A stretch of 25,263 nucleotides of DNA from Actinomycetes bacterium (GCA_021808425.1 JAKBBS010000030.1:1-25263), one strand, 5' to 3'; shown: positions 14,897 through 22,228, counted from the stretch's first letter. A program made the numbers and translations. The notes: a model not told the origin generated them from the letters alone.

Positions 14897-16126
14897 TCAG
14901 CCGAAAAGCTTGTCTACGTCCGAAAGGGCGCTCACCAGCGCGTCCACGTCGGATTCGTCGTTGTACACGGAAAAAGACGCCCTCGCAGTGGCACTCACCC
15001 CGAGCTTGCGCATCAGGGGCTTCGCGCAGTGATGGCCTGCTCGGATGCACACACCCGCCTCGTCGAGAACCTGGGACAGGTCGTGGGGGTGAACAGACTT
15101 GTAAGCGAGCGATATGACGCCTCCGCGCTCGTCGGCGCTCGGGGGCCCGTGCACGCTCACATCGTCGCCGAGGGATCCCAAGGCGTCGAGGGCGTAGGCG
15201 GTGAGTCTCACTTCGTGCTCACGGACCTGCTCCATCCCGAGACGCTCCAGGTACTCGATCGCGGCCGATAGACCGACAGCCTCCGCGATCGGCGGTGTCC
15301 CCGCCTCGAACTTCCACGGGACGTCGTTGGGTGTGAAACCGTCGAGGCGCACGTCACGGATCATCTCGCCGCCCCCGAGGAAAGTTGGCATCGCCTCGAG
15401 AAGCTCGCCTCGAGCCCACAGAGCCCCGATACCGGTGGGGCCGAGCATCTTGTGTCCTGTCACTGCGAAGAAGTCACAGCCAAGTGCCACCACGTCGACC
15501 GGCATGTGGGGAGCGTGCTGGGCCCCGTCCACGAGAAGCAGAGCCCCATGGGCGTGGGCGGCGTCGGCGAGCATCCGCAGCGGGTTGATGGTGCCGAGCA
15601 CGTTCGAGACCGAGGTGACCCCGAGCAGCTTGGCGCCGTCCAGTGTCCGGTCGAGGTCCGACAAGTCGAGGCGACCGTTGGCGTCCACGGGTATGTAGCG
15701 GATCTCGACGCCGCGTTCCGATTTGAGCGCGAGCCACGGAACAAGGTTGGCGTGGTGCTCCATCTCGGTCAGCACTATGACGTCGCCGGGATTGAGGTTC
15801 GCCCTTCCCCACGAGTAGGCGACGAGGTTGATCGCCTCTGTAGCGTTCTTGGTGAAGATGACCTCGCTCGGCGTCGGTGCCCCGATGAACCGGGCCAGAT
15901 CCGAACGGGCTTTCTCGTAGAGCCGCGTCGCTTCCTCCGCAATCAGGTAAACGCCGCGATGGACGTTGGCGTGTGTCGTCTCGTAGTACGAGCTCATCGC
16001 CTCGATGACCGAGGACGGTTTCTGAGCCGACGACGCCGAGTCGAGGTAGACGAGTCGCCTCGAATGAACGGTACGCTCCAAGATCGGGAAATCCTTCTTG
16101 ACGCTGGTGACGTCTATGGCCGCCAT
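14897..16126 (-). CDS. sufS: SufS cysteine desulfurase
   Basis: A 409-residue PLP-dependent group II cysteine desulfurase that takes sulfur from cysteine as an enzyme persulfide for Fe-S assembly. PLP Lys226 is in VTGHKMLGP. The cofactor-ring His is in TEMEHHAN and the aspartate in LLVDGAQ. The persulfide Cys367 lies in the conserved RAGHHC loop near the C terminus. The length is normal and no key residue is lost. The ATG lies inside the end of sufC (13-base overlap), which indicates translational coupling; sufU follows after 16 nt. The intact desulfurase next to a degenerate SufC argues that the operon is still used. Confidence 0.95.
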   Translation of the reverse strand: MAAIDVTSVKKDFPILERTVHSRRLVYLDSASSAQKPSSVIEAMSSYYETTHANVHRGVYLIAEEATRLYEKARSDLARFIGAPTPSEVIFTKNATEAINLVAYSWGRANLNPGDVIVLTEMEHHANLVPWLALKSERGVEIRYIPVDANGRLDLSDLDRTLDGAKLLGVTSVSNVLGTINPLRMLADAAHAHGALLLVDGAQHAPHMPVDVVALGCDFFAVTGHKMLGPTGIGALWARGELLEAMPTFLGGGEMIRDVRLDGFTPNDVPWKFEAGTPPIAEAVGLSAAIEYLERLGMEQVREHEVRLTAYALDALGSLGDDVSVHGPPSADERGGVISLAYKSVHPHDLSQVLDEAGVCIRAGHHCAKPLMRKLGVSATARASFSVYNDESDVDALVSALSDVDKLFG

Positions 16127-16920
16127 GACTCGTAACCTTCCTGCTCGATCCGATCTACCAGCTCGGGGCCGCCGGCGGCAACGACTCGACCGTCCAGCAA
16201 AACATGCACCTTAGAGGGCTCGAACACCCTCGCCACCTGATGGTACCGGGTAACGACGAGGCTGGCGAGCTCAGGTCTTTGGCGGCGGACCTCCCTGACC
16301 CCCCGGGCGACAGCGTCGGGGGGCGTAACCGCGCCGTGGGCCGCTACGACGTCGCGAGCTGCAACGTCATGAACTGCATCGTGTTGCGAAGGCGACGTGA
16401 CCTCGTCGAGTATCGCGATCTCGGGCGCCAGGACCGCCATCTGCAGTATCTCGTGGAGGCTCCTGTCCTGCGCCGACAAGCCCTGGTTGAGAAACCGTGT
16501 CTCCAGCCGCGGTTCGATCCCGAGAATCCTCGCCCATTCCGCAACCGTCTCGCGTAGTTCGACCACGGAGCAGTCGGGACCGCCCCTCGCCGCCAGGGCC
16601 TGGCCGAGAAACTGGGTGAGTGGCAGGCCCGGTACAGGTTCGGGATGCTGGAATGCCAGGAACAGGCCGGCCTTGCCGCGCACGTCGGGTGGCCAGCGGG
16701 TGATGTCCTCGCCGTGGAAGCGGATGAGGCCCGAAGTGACCTGAATGGACGGATCGCCCATCAACACATTCGCGAGCGACGAGATCCCCGAGCCGGGCGG
16801 CCCTGTCGGCCCCATCACGGCGTGGAGTTCACCGCTTCGCAGTTCCAGATCGACACCTCGAAGTACAGACTCCCCGCCAGCTTGTGCGTGGAGATCTTCG
16901 ACCTGCAGAAGCGGGATCAT
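16114..16920 (-). CDS. sufC: SufC-like protein with degenerate ATPase motifs (pseudo-ATPase candidate)
   Basis: A 268-residue homologue of SufC, the ABC-type ATPase of the SufBCD scaffold. The backbone is clear: LHAVMGP, LANVLMGDPS, AGLFLAFQHPEPVPGLPL (Q-loop Gln91), HEILQMAVLAPEIAILDE (Walker B Asp172, Glu173), and VHVLLDGRVVAAGGPEL. The other motifs are lost. Walker A reads GPPGSGISS with Ile46 for the lysine and about three extra residues before it. The signature SGGEKKR is SAQDRSL (149-155). The SGLD D-loop is replaced by an unlike stretch with about 20 extra residues (177-202). The H-loop His is Arg225. The frame is open throughout. ATG 16920 begins the family-like N terminus; a longer frame exists upstream but would run through the divergent gene. 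It is the first gene of sufC-sufS-sufU. Confidence 0.88.
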   Translation of the reverse strand: MIPLLQVEDLHAQAGGESVLRGVDLELRSGELHAVMGPTGPPGSGISSLANVLMGDPSIQVTSGLIRFHGEDITRWPPDVRGKAGLFLAFQHPEPVPGLPLTQFLGQALAARGGPDCSVVELRETVAEWARILGIEPRLETRFLNQGLSAQDRSLHEILQMAVLAPEIAILDEVTSPSQHDAVHDVAARDVVAAHGAVTPPDAVARGVREVRRQRPELASLVVTRYHQVARVFEPSKVHVLLDGRVVAAGGPELVDRIEQEGYESWRP

Positions 16921-16941
16921 TGCAGCATCAATCCTATTAGC

Positions 16942-16955
16942 ACTATCTGGATAGT
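16942..16955. promoter_or_regulatory. Palindromic operator candidate before sufC
   Basis: ACTATC-TG-GATAGT is a perfect 6-2-6 palindrome 21 nt upstream of the sufC ATG, in an AT-rich part of the gap shared with the divergent debranching-enzyme gene. On the minus strand TAGGAT (16931-16936) is a -10 candidate 10 nt before sufC, so a bound protein would block that promoter. A Fe-S-responsive regulator is an attractive guess, but no regulator gene is in the window. Confidence 0.5.
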
Positions 16956-17000
16956 AGAAAATATGGCGCCGGTCTGTTCTACGCTTCTCGAGCAGGCGTG

Positions 17001-17006
17001 TAGCGT
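17001..17006 (+). promoter_or_regulatory. Candidate -10 box TAGCGT, leaderless start
   Basis: TAGCGT is 8 nt before the ATG at 17015 of the debranching-type gene. Confidence 0.4.
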
Positions 17007-17014
17007 CAGGACCG

Positions 17015-19150
17015 ATGCCAAGCCCGTGGAACTCGACGGCGAGTGGACCATCCGCCGGCAACCATGACAGGGTTACGTTGGTCGAGGGGCCTGCCTTTTT
17101 GGTTTGTGACCTCGGAGGGAGCGTATCTGCCGAGCACGGCGAAGGGCTTTTCTTCCGTGACACCCGTTTTTTGTCCTCCTACTCGGTGAGAGTCAACGGG
17201 GACGAGCCCGAGCCACTCGCGCGTTCCATGGCGGAGCCTTATTCGGCAACGTTCATTTCGCGAAGCCTCCCGCCGGCCGGTCGGGCAGACTCGGACCTGC
17301 TAATCGAGCGTCGCCGCTACGTCGGGCGAGGGATGCGCGAGGACCTCCTCATACGGAATTTTGGCGAGGAACCGGCGTACTGCGCCTTGGAGATGGTCGT
17401 CGGAGCCGACTTCGCGGACCTTTTCACGGTCAAGGAGGGAAGGGGTTCGGCCACCCCCGACGTAGCGGTCGACAACGCTGACGGGGCGATCGTCTTCAGC
17501 TACCGCAATGGCGGCCATCGCCGGAGTCTGAGAGTGGCCTTCACAGTACCTGCGGTGCTTCACGGCGACTCGGCCCGCTGGGAGGTGATCATCGCGTCCC
17601 GGAGCGCGTGGTCGCTTTGCACACAGTTCATCTGCGGGATCGACGGCGACGAGATCGAACCGCGGTGGCTGGTCGGCCAGCCGGTGACCAGAGCTGCGCC
17701 GGCGGAGCGAATGGCGGCGTGGCGGCGCAGCGTACCTGTCGTCGACACCGACCATGACGGCCTGCGCAGCGTCGTAGCCCGAGGATCCGAGGATCTCGGA
17801 TCCTTGCGGATATTCGACCCTGACTACCCGGAGCGGACGGTCGTTGCGGCCGGGGCTCCGTGGTTTATGACGCTGTTCGGCCGGGACTCGCTCATATCCG
17901 CCTACATGGCTCTCCTCGTCGACCCCGAGCTGGCGCTCGGCACCCTCCAGACTCTCGCCCGGTTCCAAGGGACCGAGGTCAACCCCGGCAACGAGGAGGA
18001 GCCCGGGCGGATCCTCCACGAAATGCGCTTCGGCGACACGTCCTCGCTCTCCCTCGGAGGCGGCCCGATCTACTACGGGACAGCCGACGCCACGCCGCTG
18101 TTCGTCATGCTCCTGGGCGAGCTGCGCCGCTGGGGACTGGCCCGTGAAGCGGTCGACAACCTGCTTCCCGCCGCCGACCGGGCGATCGAGTGGATGGAGA
18201 CCTTCGGCGACCGCGACGGCGACGGCTACATCGAGTACCAGCGTGCCTCCGACCGGGGACTGCGCCACCAAGGGTGGAAGGACTCGACGGGCGGCATCCG
18301 ATTCTCGGACGGACGTCTCGCTGACCCGCCGATCGCCCTCGCCGAAGTGCAGGGCTACGCATACAGCGCCTATCTGGCACGGGCGTTTTTTGCTGCCGAG
18401 CAGGGTGATAACGCCTTGTCGAGTCGTATGAGGACGCGCGCAGCGGAATTGAAAGCGGCGTTCAACCGTGATTTTTGGTTGGAGGATCGCGGTTGGCTTG
18501 CTATGGGGCTCGACCGTGACAAGAAACCGATCGACGCGCTCGCCTCCAACATGGGTCACTGCCTTTGGACCGGGATCCTCGACGCCGATAAGGCGGGGGC
18601 GGTCGCGAAGCGGCTGAGCGGCACCGAGATGTTCAGCGGCTGGGGGGTGCGCACGCTCGGATCGTCGATGACCGGTTACAACCCGGTCAGCTACCACTGC
18701 GGTTCGGTCTGGCCCCACGATTCGGCCATCGCCGCAGCGGGCCTCATGCGCTACGGCTACACCAAGGAAGCCCACCGGGTGATCATGGGCGTCATAGACG
18801 CCGGGTCGGCTCAGGGGGGCCGCCTACCTGAGCTCTACAGCGGCCTGGAGCGCATCGAGCACCCCCTCGTGGTCCCGTATCCGACCGCCTGCTCGCCTCA
18901 AGCCTGGTCGGCGGCTTCACCACTGCTGATGCTGCGCACGCTGCTACGGCTCGACCCGTGGGTACCCCGGGGAAAGGTCTGGCTGCACCCCGCACTTCCA
19001 GAGCAGGTGGGACGGTTGCGAGTGGGAGGGATACCGCTCGCGGGGGCCCGCGTTACTGTCACCGTCGAAGGTGACAACGTGTCGGTGGAGGGTCTTCCCG
19101 AAGGGCTGTCCCTCGTAGACGCCCCGCGTCACCCGCTGACCGGCACCTGA
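17015..19150 (+). CDS. Glycogen debranching-type enzyme (amylo-alpha-1,6-glucosidase family)
   Basis: A 711-residue cytosolic protein. Residues 20-220 form the N-terminal beta domain of the glycogen-debranching group (HGEGLFFRDTRFLSSY). Residues about 275-660 form the (alpha/alpha)6-barrel: APWFMTLFGRDSLISAYM, the segment around HEMRFGD, then IYYGTADATPLFVML, DGDGYIEYQ, QGWKDS and the C-terminal block YHCGSVWPHDSA. Acidic residues around GRDSL, YQRASDRG and WKDS are candidates for catalysis or sugar binding. Enzymes of this set hydrolyse alpha-1,6 branches or related oligosaccharides. It stands alone, without glycogen genes beside it. The start at 17015 fits the family and has a TAGCGT box 8 nt upstream. 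Confidence 0.85.
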   Translation: MPSPWNSTASGPSAGNHDRVTLVEGPAFLVCDLGGSVSAEHGEGLFFRDTRFLSSYSVRVNGDEPEPLARSMAEPYSATFISRSLPPAGRADSDLLIERRRYVGRGMREDLLIRNFGEEPAYCALEMVVGADFADLFTVKEGRGSATPDVAVDNADGAIVFSYRNGGHRRSLRVAFTVPAVLHGDSARWEVIIASRSAWSLCTQFICGIDGDEIEPRWLVGQPVTRAAPAERMAAWRRSVPVVDTDHDGLRSVVARGSEDLGSLRIFDPDYPERTVVAAGAPWFMTLFGRDSLISAYMALLVDPELALGTLQTLARFQGTEVNPGNEEEPGRILHEMRFGDTSSLSLGGGPIYYGTADATPLFVMLLGELRRWGLAREAVDNLLPAADRAIEWMETFGDRDGDGYIEYQRASDRGLRHQGWKDSTGGIRFSDGRLADPPIALAEVQGYAYSAYLARAFFAAEQGDNALSSRMRTRAAELKAAFNRDFWLEDRGWLAMGLDRDKKPIDALASNMGHCLWTGILDADKAGAVAKRLSGTEMFSGWGVRTLGSSMTGYNPVSYHCGSVWPHDSAIAAAGLMRYGYTKEAHRVIMGVIDAGSAQGGRLPELYSGLERIEHPLVVPYPTACSPQAWSAASPLLMLRTLLRLDPWVPRGKVWLHPALPEQVGRLRVGGIPLAGARVTVTVEGDNVSVEGLPEGLSLVDAPRHPLTGT

Positions 19151-19169
19151 GGGTTCAATCCGCCTCCGT

Positions 19170-19772
19170 CTACCAGCCGCGGGCGACCCACTCGTCGAGG
19201 TGCGGGCTCTCGTTCGCGATACTGGTGTCGACGCCATGGCCGGGCAGGACGACAGTCGAGGGATCCAGCGGAGCGATTAGCCGGCGCTCGATGGACGAGA
19301 TGATCGTCTTGAAGTCGCCACCCTCTAAGCTCGTGTTACCGGGGCCGCCCGGGAATAGCGTGTCGCCGCTGAACAGAAGAGGGGCACCTTCGAGGCGAAA
19401 ACACATCGACCCAGGAGTGTGGCCGGGGGTGGCGATCGTGTGAAGCCGCAGGTCGCCGAACTCGATGACCGATTCGTCGTCGAGCACGAAGTCATACGAG
19501 GGCAGCATCGCGGCATCAGCCGCGGTCACCCCGACCTCGTAGCCGGCGTCGCGTACCGCGGGAACCGCCTGGATGTGGTCCCAATGCCCATGCGTTTCGA
19601 GGATGCAGCGAACCCCGAGCCTCCCGGCCATCTCGAGGAGCATCTCGTGCTCGTTGGCTGCATCGATTAGGACTGCCTCCCCTGTTCGCTTGCAGCGCAC
19701 GACATAAACGTTGTTGTCGAGGGGACCGACGACCACACGGTGAACCTCGACACGAGAGTCTTCGTAGTGCAT
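19170..19772 (-). CDS. MBL-fold hydrolase, glyoxalase II-like
   Basis: A 200-residue metallo-beta-lactamase-fold hydrolase. It carries THGHWDH (His61, His63, Asp65, His66), TPGHTPGS, the bridging Asp in SGDTLFPGGPG and PGHG near the end, which together make a complete dinuclear metal site. This short single-domain form is common in actinobacteria and is usually annotated as hydroxyacylglutathione hydrolase-like. Since these bacteria lack glutathione, the thiol ester substrate is probably different (for example mycothiol-linked), which is inference. Its stop lies 19 nt from the convergent debranching gene. TAGGCT stands 7 nt before the ATG. Confidence 0.88.
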   Translation of the reverse strand: MHYEDSRVEVHRVVVGPLDNNVYVVRCKRTGEAVLIDAANEHEMLLEMAGRLGVRCILETHGHWDHIQAVPAVRDAGYEVGVTAADAAMLPSYDFVLDDESVIEFGDLRLHTIATPGHTPGSMCFRLEGAPLLFSGDTLFPGGPGNTSLEGGDFKTIISSIERRLIAPLDPSTVVLPGHGVDTSIANESPHLDEWVARGW

Positions 19773-19779
19773 GACACGC

Positions 19780-19785
19780 AGCCTA
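19780..19785 (-). promoter_or_regulatory. Candidate -10 box TAGGCT (minus strand), leaderless start
   Basis: On the minus strand TAGGCT is 7 nt before the ATG of the glyoxalase II-like gene at 19772. Confidence 0.45.
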
Positions 19786-19870
19786 TGGGCTAGAAATAGG
19801 GGAGAAGTAGAGCCAACGCGCTGGCGCGGGTTCGCTCAGATCAAAATATCCAGGGAAAAGGACGTCAACC

Positions 19871-20986
19871 GTGAATTTCGCGTTCAGTGAAGAGCAGGAA
19901 GAACTCCGCAAAGCGGTTCGGCGCTTCTTGGAGGACAAGTCCCCTGAAACCGAAGTCCGACGTCTGATGGAGACCGAGGACGGCTACGACCTCGCCGTGT
20001 GGCGCCAGATGGCCGACCAGCTCGGTCTTCAGGGACTGACGATCCCCGAGCGCTTCGGCGGGTCCGGCTTCGGCTACGTCGAGCTGGTCGTCGTGCTCGA
20101 GGAGATGGGCCGGGCGCTTCTGTGCGCGCCGTATTTCTCCTCGGTAGCTCTTGCAGCGAACGTGCTTCTCGTGTCGGGGGACGAGGCCGCGCAGGCCGAC
20201 TACCTTCCTTCGATCGCCGACGGCTCGAAAATCGCCACCGTCGCCTTGGCCGAGGCATCGGGGCGCTGGGACGAGGAAGGTGTGACCGTCGCGGCGAGCC
20301 GCTCGGGTGACGACTGGCATGTGAGTGGCGAGAAGCTATACGTGCTCGACGGCCATGCTGCCGACATCGTCCTCGTGGCCGCCAGAACGCCCACCGGGGT
20401 GTCGCTGTTCGCCGTCGACAAGGCGGCTGCCGGCTATGCGGCGACGTCGCTGTCCACCATGGACCAGACACGCAAGCAGGCGAAGATATCCTTCGACTCG
20501 ACGCCGGCCCGCCTAGTGGGTGTGGAGGGCGAGGGATGGGCGGCGATCTCGAAGATGCTCGACCTCGCTGTGGTCGCCTTGGCGGCGGAGCAGGTCGGCG
20601 GCGCGCAGAAGGTGCTCGAGATGGCGGTCGAGTACGCGAAGGTCCGGGTGCAGTTCGGGCGTCCGATCGGGAGCTTCCAGGCGATCAAGCACAAGTGCGC
20701 CGACATGCTCTTAGAGGTCGAGTCGGCGAAGTCGGCGGCGTACTACGCGGGTTGGGCCGCGGCTGAGGACAGCGACGAGCTTCCGGTGGTTGCGAGCCTC
20801 GCGAAGTCTTACTGCTCGGAGGCTTACTTCCACGCGACAGCCGAGAACATCCAGATCCACGGCGGTATCGGCTTCACTTGGGAGCACCCGGCGCACCTGT
20901 ATTTCAAGCGGGCAAAAAGCTCCGAGCTGCTCTTTGGCGATCCCACCTACCACCGCGAGCTCCTCGCTCAGCGGATCGGGATCTGA
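19871..20986 (+). CDS. Acyl-CoA dehydrogenase family protein
   Basis: A 371-residue FAD-dependent acyl-CoA dehydrogenase of the FadE kind. The N-terminal helical domain (FSEEQEELRKAVRRFLE), middle beta domain (ATVALAEASGRWDEEG) and C-terminal helical domain (AAEQVGGAQKVLEMAVEYAK, then RVQFGRPIGSFQAIKHKCADM, then QIHGGIGFTWEHPAHLYFKRA) are in order. The C-terminal segment lacks the YEGT-type glutamate of medium-chain enzymes. It resembles FadE subunits that work as heteromers with a second acyl-CoA dehydrogenase, but no partner gene is adjacent. The start is GTG with AAAAGGA about 9 nt upstream, so unlike several neighbours this gene has an ordinary ribosome site. Confidence 0.9.
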   Translation: MNFAFSEEQEELRKAVRRFLEDKSPETEVRRLMETEDGYDLAVWRQMADQLGLQGLTIPERFGGSGFGYVELVVVLEEMGRALLCAPYFSSVALAANVLLVSGDEAAQADYLPSIADGSKIATVALAEASGRWDEEGVTVAASRSGDDWHVSGEKLYVLDGHAADIVLVAARTPTGVSLFAVDKAAAGYAATSLSTMDQTRKQAKISFDSTPARLVGVEGEGWAAISKMLDLAVVALAAEQVGGAQKVLEMAVEYAKVRVQFGRPIGSFQAIKHKCADMLLEVESAKSAAYYAGWAAAEDSDELPVVASLAKSYCSEAYFHATAENIQIHGGIGFTWEHPAHLYFKRAKSSELLFGDPTYHRELLAQRIGI

Positions 20987-21001
20987 CATCGATTCAAACG
21001 C

Positions 21002-21030
21002 TTGGTGTTAGCTCCTCCTCCGGTTAATAT
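21002..21030 (+). promoter_or_regulatory. Sigma70-like promoter TTGGTG-17-TAATAT
   Basis: TTGGTG (21002-21007) and TAATAT (21025-21030) are separated by 17 bases, in an AT-rich patch rare for this DNA. Transcription would start near 21036-21040, immediately before the unusual Shine-Dalgarno sequence of the leader. Confidence 0.55.
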
Positions 21031-21059
21031 ATTCGTACCGAGGAAAGGAGGTGGTCCAG

Positions 21060-21104
21060 CTGATAAGTCGAAGTACTGGGACTTCGGAGGTGACTGGCCG
21101 CTAG
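21060..21104 (+). CDS. Putative 14-residue leader peptide, CTG start
   Basis: CTG at 21060 lies 8 nt after the very strong AGGAGG and opens a frame reading LISRSTGTSEVTGR, ended by TAG 21102-21104. No ATG, GTG or TTG is at a proper distance from this ribosome site, so either CTG is used or the site serves another purpose such as ribosome standby. The frame lies on the upstream side of the leader pairing described for 21041-21249, so its translation could control the fold. There is no other support from the sequence. Confidence 0.3.
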   Translation: MISRSTGTSEVTGR

Positions 21105-21220
21105 TCGGTCGCTGGGCCTTCTGGTGAATTCCCACCAGTTACCCGGGCAAACAGGGTCAGGAGCTGGTCCCACCTGACACTTTCGACCTCTTTGCTTTGT
21201 TCCAACCAGATATTGTCGAG

Positions 21221-21249
21221 ATTGGGGTCACTCATGCAGTGGCCCCAAT
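21221..21249 (+). terminator. Attenuator-like hairpin upstream of the alpha/beta hydrolase
   Basis: ATTGGGGTCACT (21221-21232) and AGTGGCCCCAAT (21238-21249) form 12 pairs, one of them U-G, around the 5-base loop CATGC. TTTCG follows rather than a full T-run. It lies within the leader, 62 bases before the GTG start, the position expected for conditional termination; it may equally end the acyl-CoA dehydrogenase transcript. Confidence 0.5.
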
Positions 21250-21310
21250 TTCGCGTTGCGGCTGCTCTGAGCATCACGTGACGCTTGACGAACATGAGAG
21301 GGAACCATCC

Positions 21311-22120
21311 GTGGGCACGCTTCCCGAGGCCGTTCACAGTCTTCCCGAGGCCGTACCTGACCAGGGGGGTGAGTTCACGATCCCCGTCGAGGGGCTGAGC
21401 CTCGCCGCCTACGCCGCGAGGCCGGCGTCGTCGGCTGCCGGGGGCGCCCGTCACAGCCTGCTCATCTGCCACGGATTCCCGTCCGGCGAAGGCCAGCCTG
21501 GCCCGGATGGAAGCTTCCACCAATTGGCGGACCGCCTCGCCGGCGACACCGGCTGGACGGTGATCACATTCTCCTTCCGTGGGACCGCCAAGTCGACCGG
21601 CAACTTTTCGCTCGGCGGCTGGCTCCGAGACCTCCAAGCTGCCATTGAGGTGACTTTGGCGGCGCAGCGCGTCGACTCGTTGTGGTTGTGCGGTTTCGCT
21701 GCCGGCGGTGCCCTGGCGGTCTGCGCCGCGGGAGCCGATGATCGGATACGCGGGGTGGCCTCCTTCTCCGCTCCCGCCGACTTTGCCGACCGAGCCTCCG
21801 ACGCCCGGCGCTTCGTAGCGCAGGCACGCGTCGCCGGCCTGATCAAGGACCGGTCCTTCCCGAGCGATCTCGAGGCGTGGGCACGAGAACTTCGCGACAT
21901 CCGGCCGCTCGACCTGATCCGGCAGATCCCTCCGCGCCCGCTACTGCTGGTGCACGGAGCCAACGACGAGGTTGTCAACGTCCTGGACGCCCGGGCGCTA
22001 GCGGACGCTGCGGAGGAGCGCGCGGAACTGAAAATTCTCCCGGGTGCAGCGCATCGCCTCAGCCACGACCCGAGGGCGGTCGCGTTGCTTCTCGGGTGGC
22101 TTGACCGCCAGGATCACTGA
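21311..22120 (+). CDS. Alpha/beta-hydrolase fold protein lacking the nucleophile serine
   Basis: A 269-residue alpha/beta-hydrolase with the oxyanion-side HGFPSGEGQPGPDG, the strand SFRGTAKSTG and the elbow CGFAAGG. The position that should hold the nucleophile is Ala130, while the acid Asp219 (GANDEVV) and base His248 (GAAHRLS) remain. It is therefore a candidate non-catalytic member or uses another chemistry. I chose GTG 21311 because GAGAGGGA precedes it at a good distance and because the frame upstream lies inside the structured leader. The N terminus has a 21-base tandem duplication giving LPEAV twice (CTTCCCGAGGCCGT at 21320-21333 and 21341-21354). Substrate or partner is unknown. Confidence 0.8.
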   Translation: MGTLPEAVHSLPEAVPDQGGEFTIPVEGLSLAAYAARPASSAAGGARHSLLICHGFPSGEGQPGPDGSFHQLADRLAGDTGWTVITFSFRGTAKSTGNFSLGGWLRDLQAAIEVTLAAQRVDSLWLCGFAAGGALAVCAAGADDRIRGVASFSAPADFADRASDARRFVAQARVAGLIKDRSFPSDLEAWARELRDIRPLDLIRQIPPRPLLLVHGANDEVVNVLDARALADAAEERAELKILPGAAHRLSHDPRAVALLLGWLDRQDH

Positions 22121-22228
22121 GCTCGATGGGCGCCGATCGGACCTTGAGGCTGCGGTGGCCGTGGTCGCCCGCGAAGAGCGCCACGTCGGTTGCTACGTCT
22201 CCTGGGTCACGACGTTTGAGCTGCTCCG

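Larger units (their letters stand above)
21041..21249 (+). promoter_or_regulatory. Structured 5' leader (candidate riboregulator/attenuator)
   Basis: The leader opens with AAAGGAGGTGGTCC (21044-21057), complementary to the 3' end of 16S rRNA over 14 positions with one G-U. AGGTGG (21049-21054) and CCAGCT (21056-21061) can pair with CCACCT (21170-21175) and AGCTGG (21162-21167), which would hide that site. A competing stem is GTCAGG (21156-21161) with CCTGAC (21173-21178). Another small hairpin is CTGGTG/CACCAG (21121-21138). A 12-bp hairpin closes the leader at 21221-21249. The alpha/beta hydrolase gene follows at 21311. The 8-bp palindrome TCACGTGA lies at 21274-21281. The structure was read by eye; no folding was computed. 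Confidence 0.5.

Noticed and set aside
16921..17163. 81-residue N-terminal extension of SufC
   Set aside because: It would run antisense through the start of the debranching-type gene and over the palindrome; the SufC family start is at 16920.
17300..18775. 491-codon antisense frame opposite the debranching-type gene
   Set aside because: It is a shadow of the sense codon usage with no recognisable motifs.
19151..19169. GGGTTCAATCC resembling a tRNA T-loop
   Set aside because: The flanks do not pair as a T-stem, and only 19 bases lie between the two genes.
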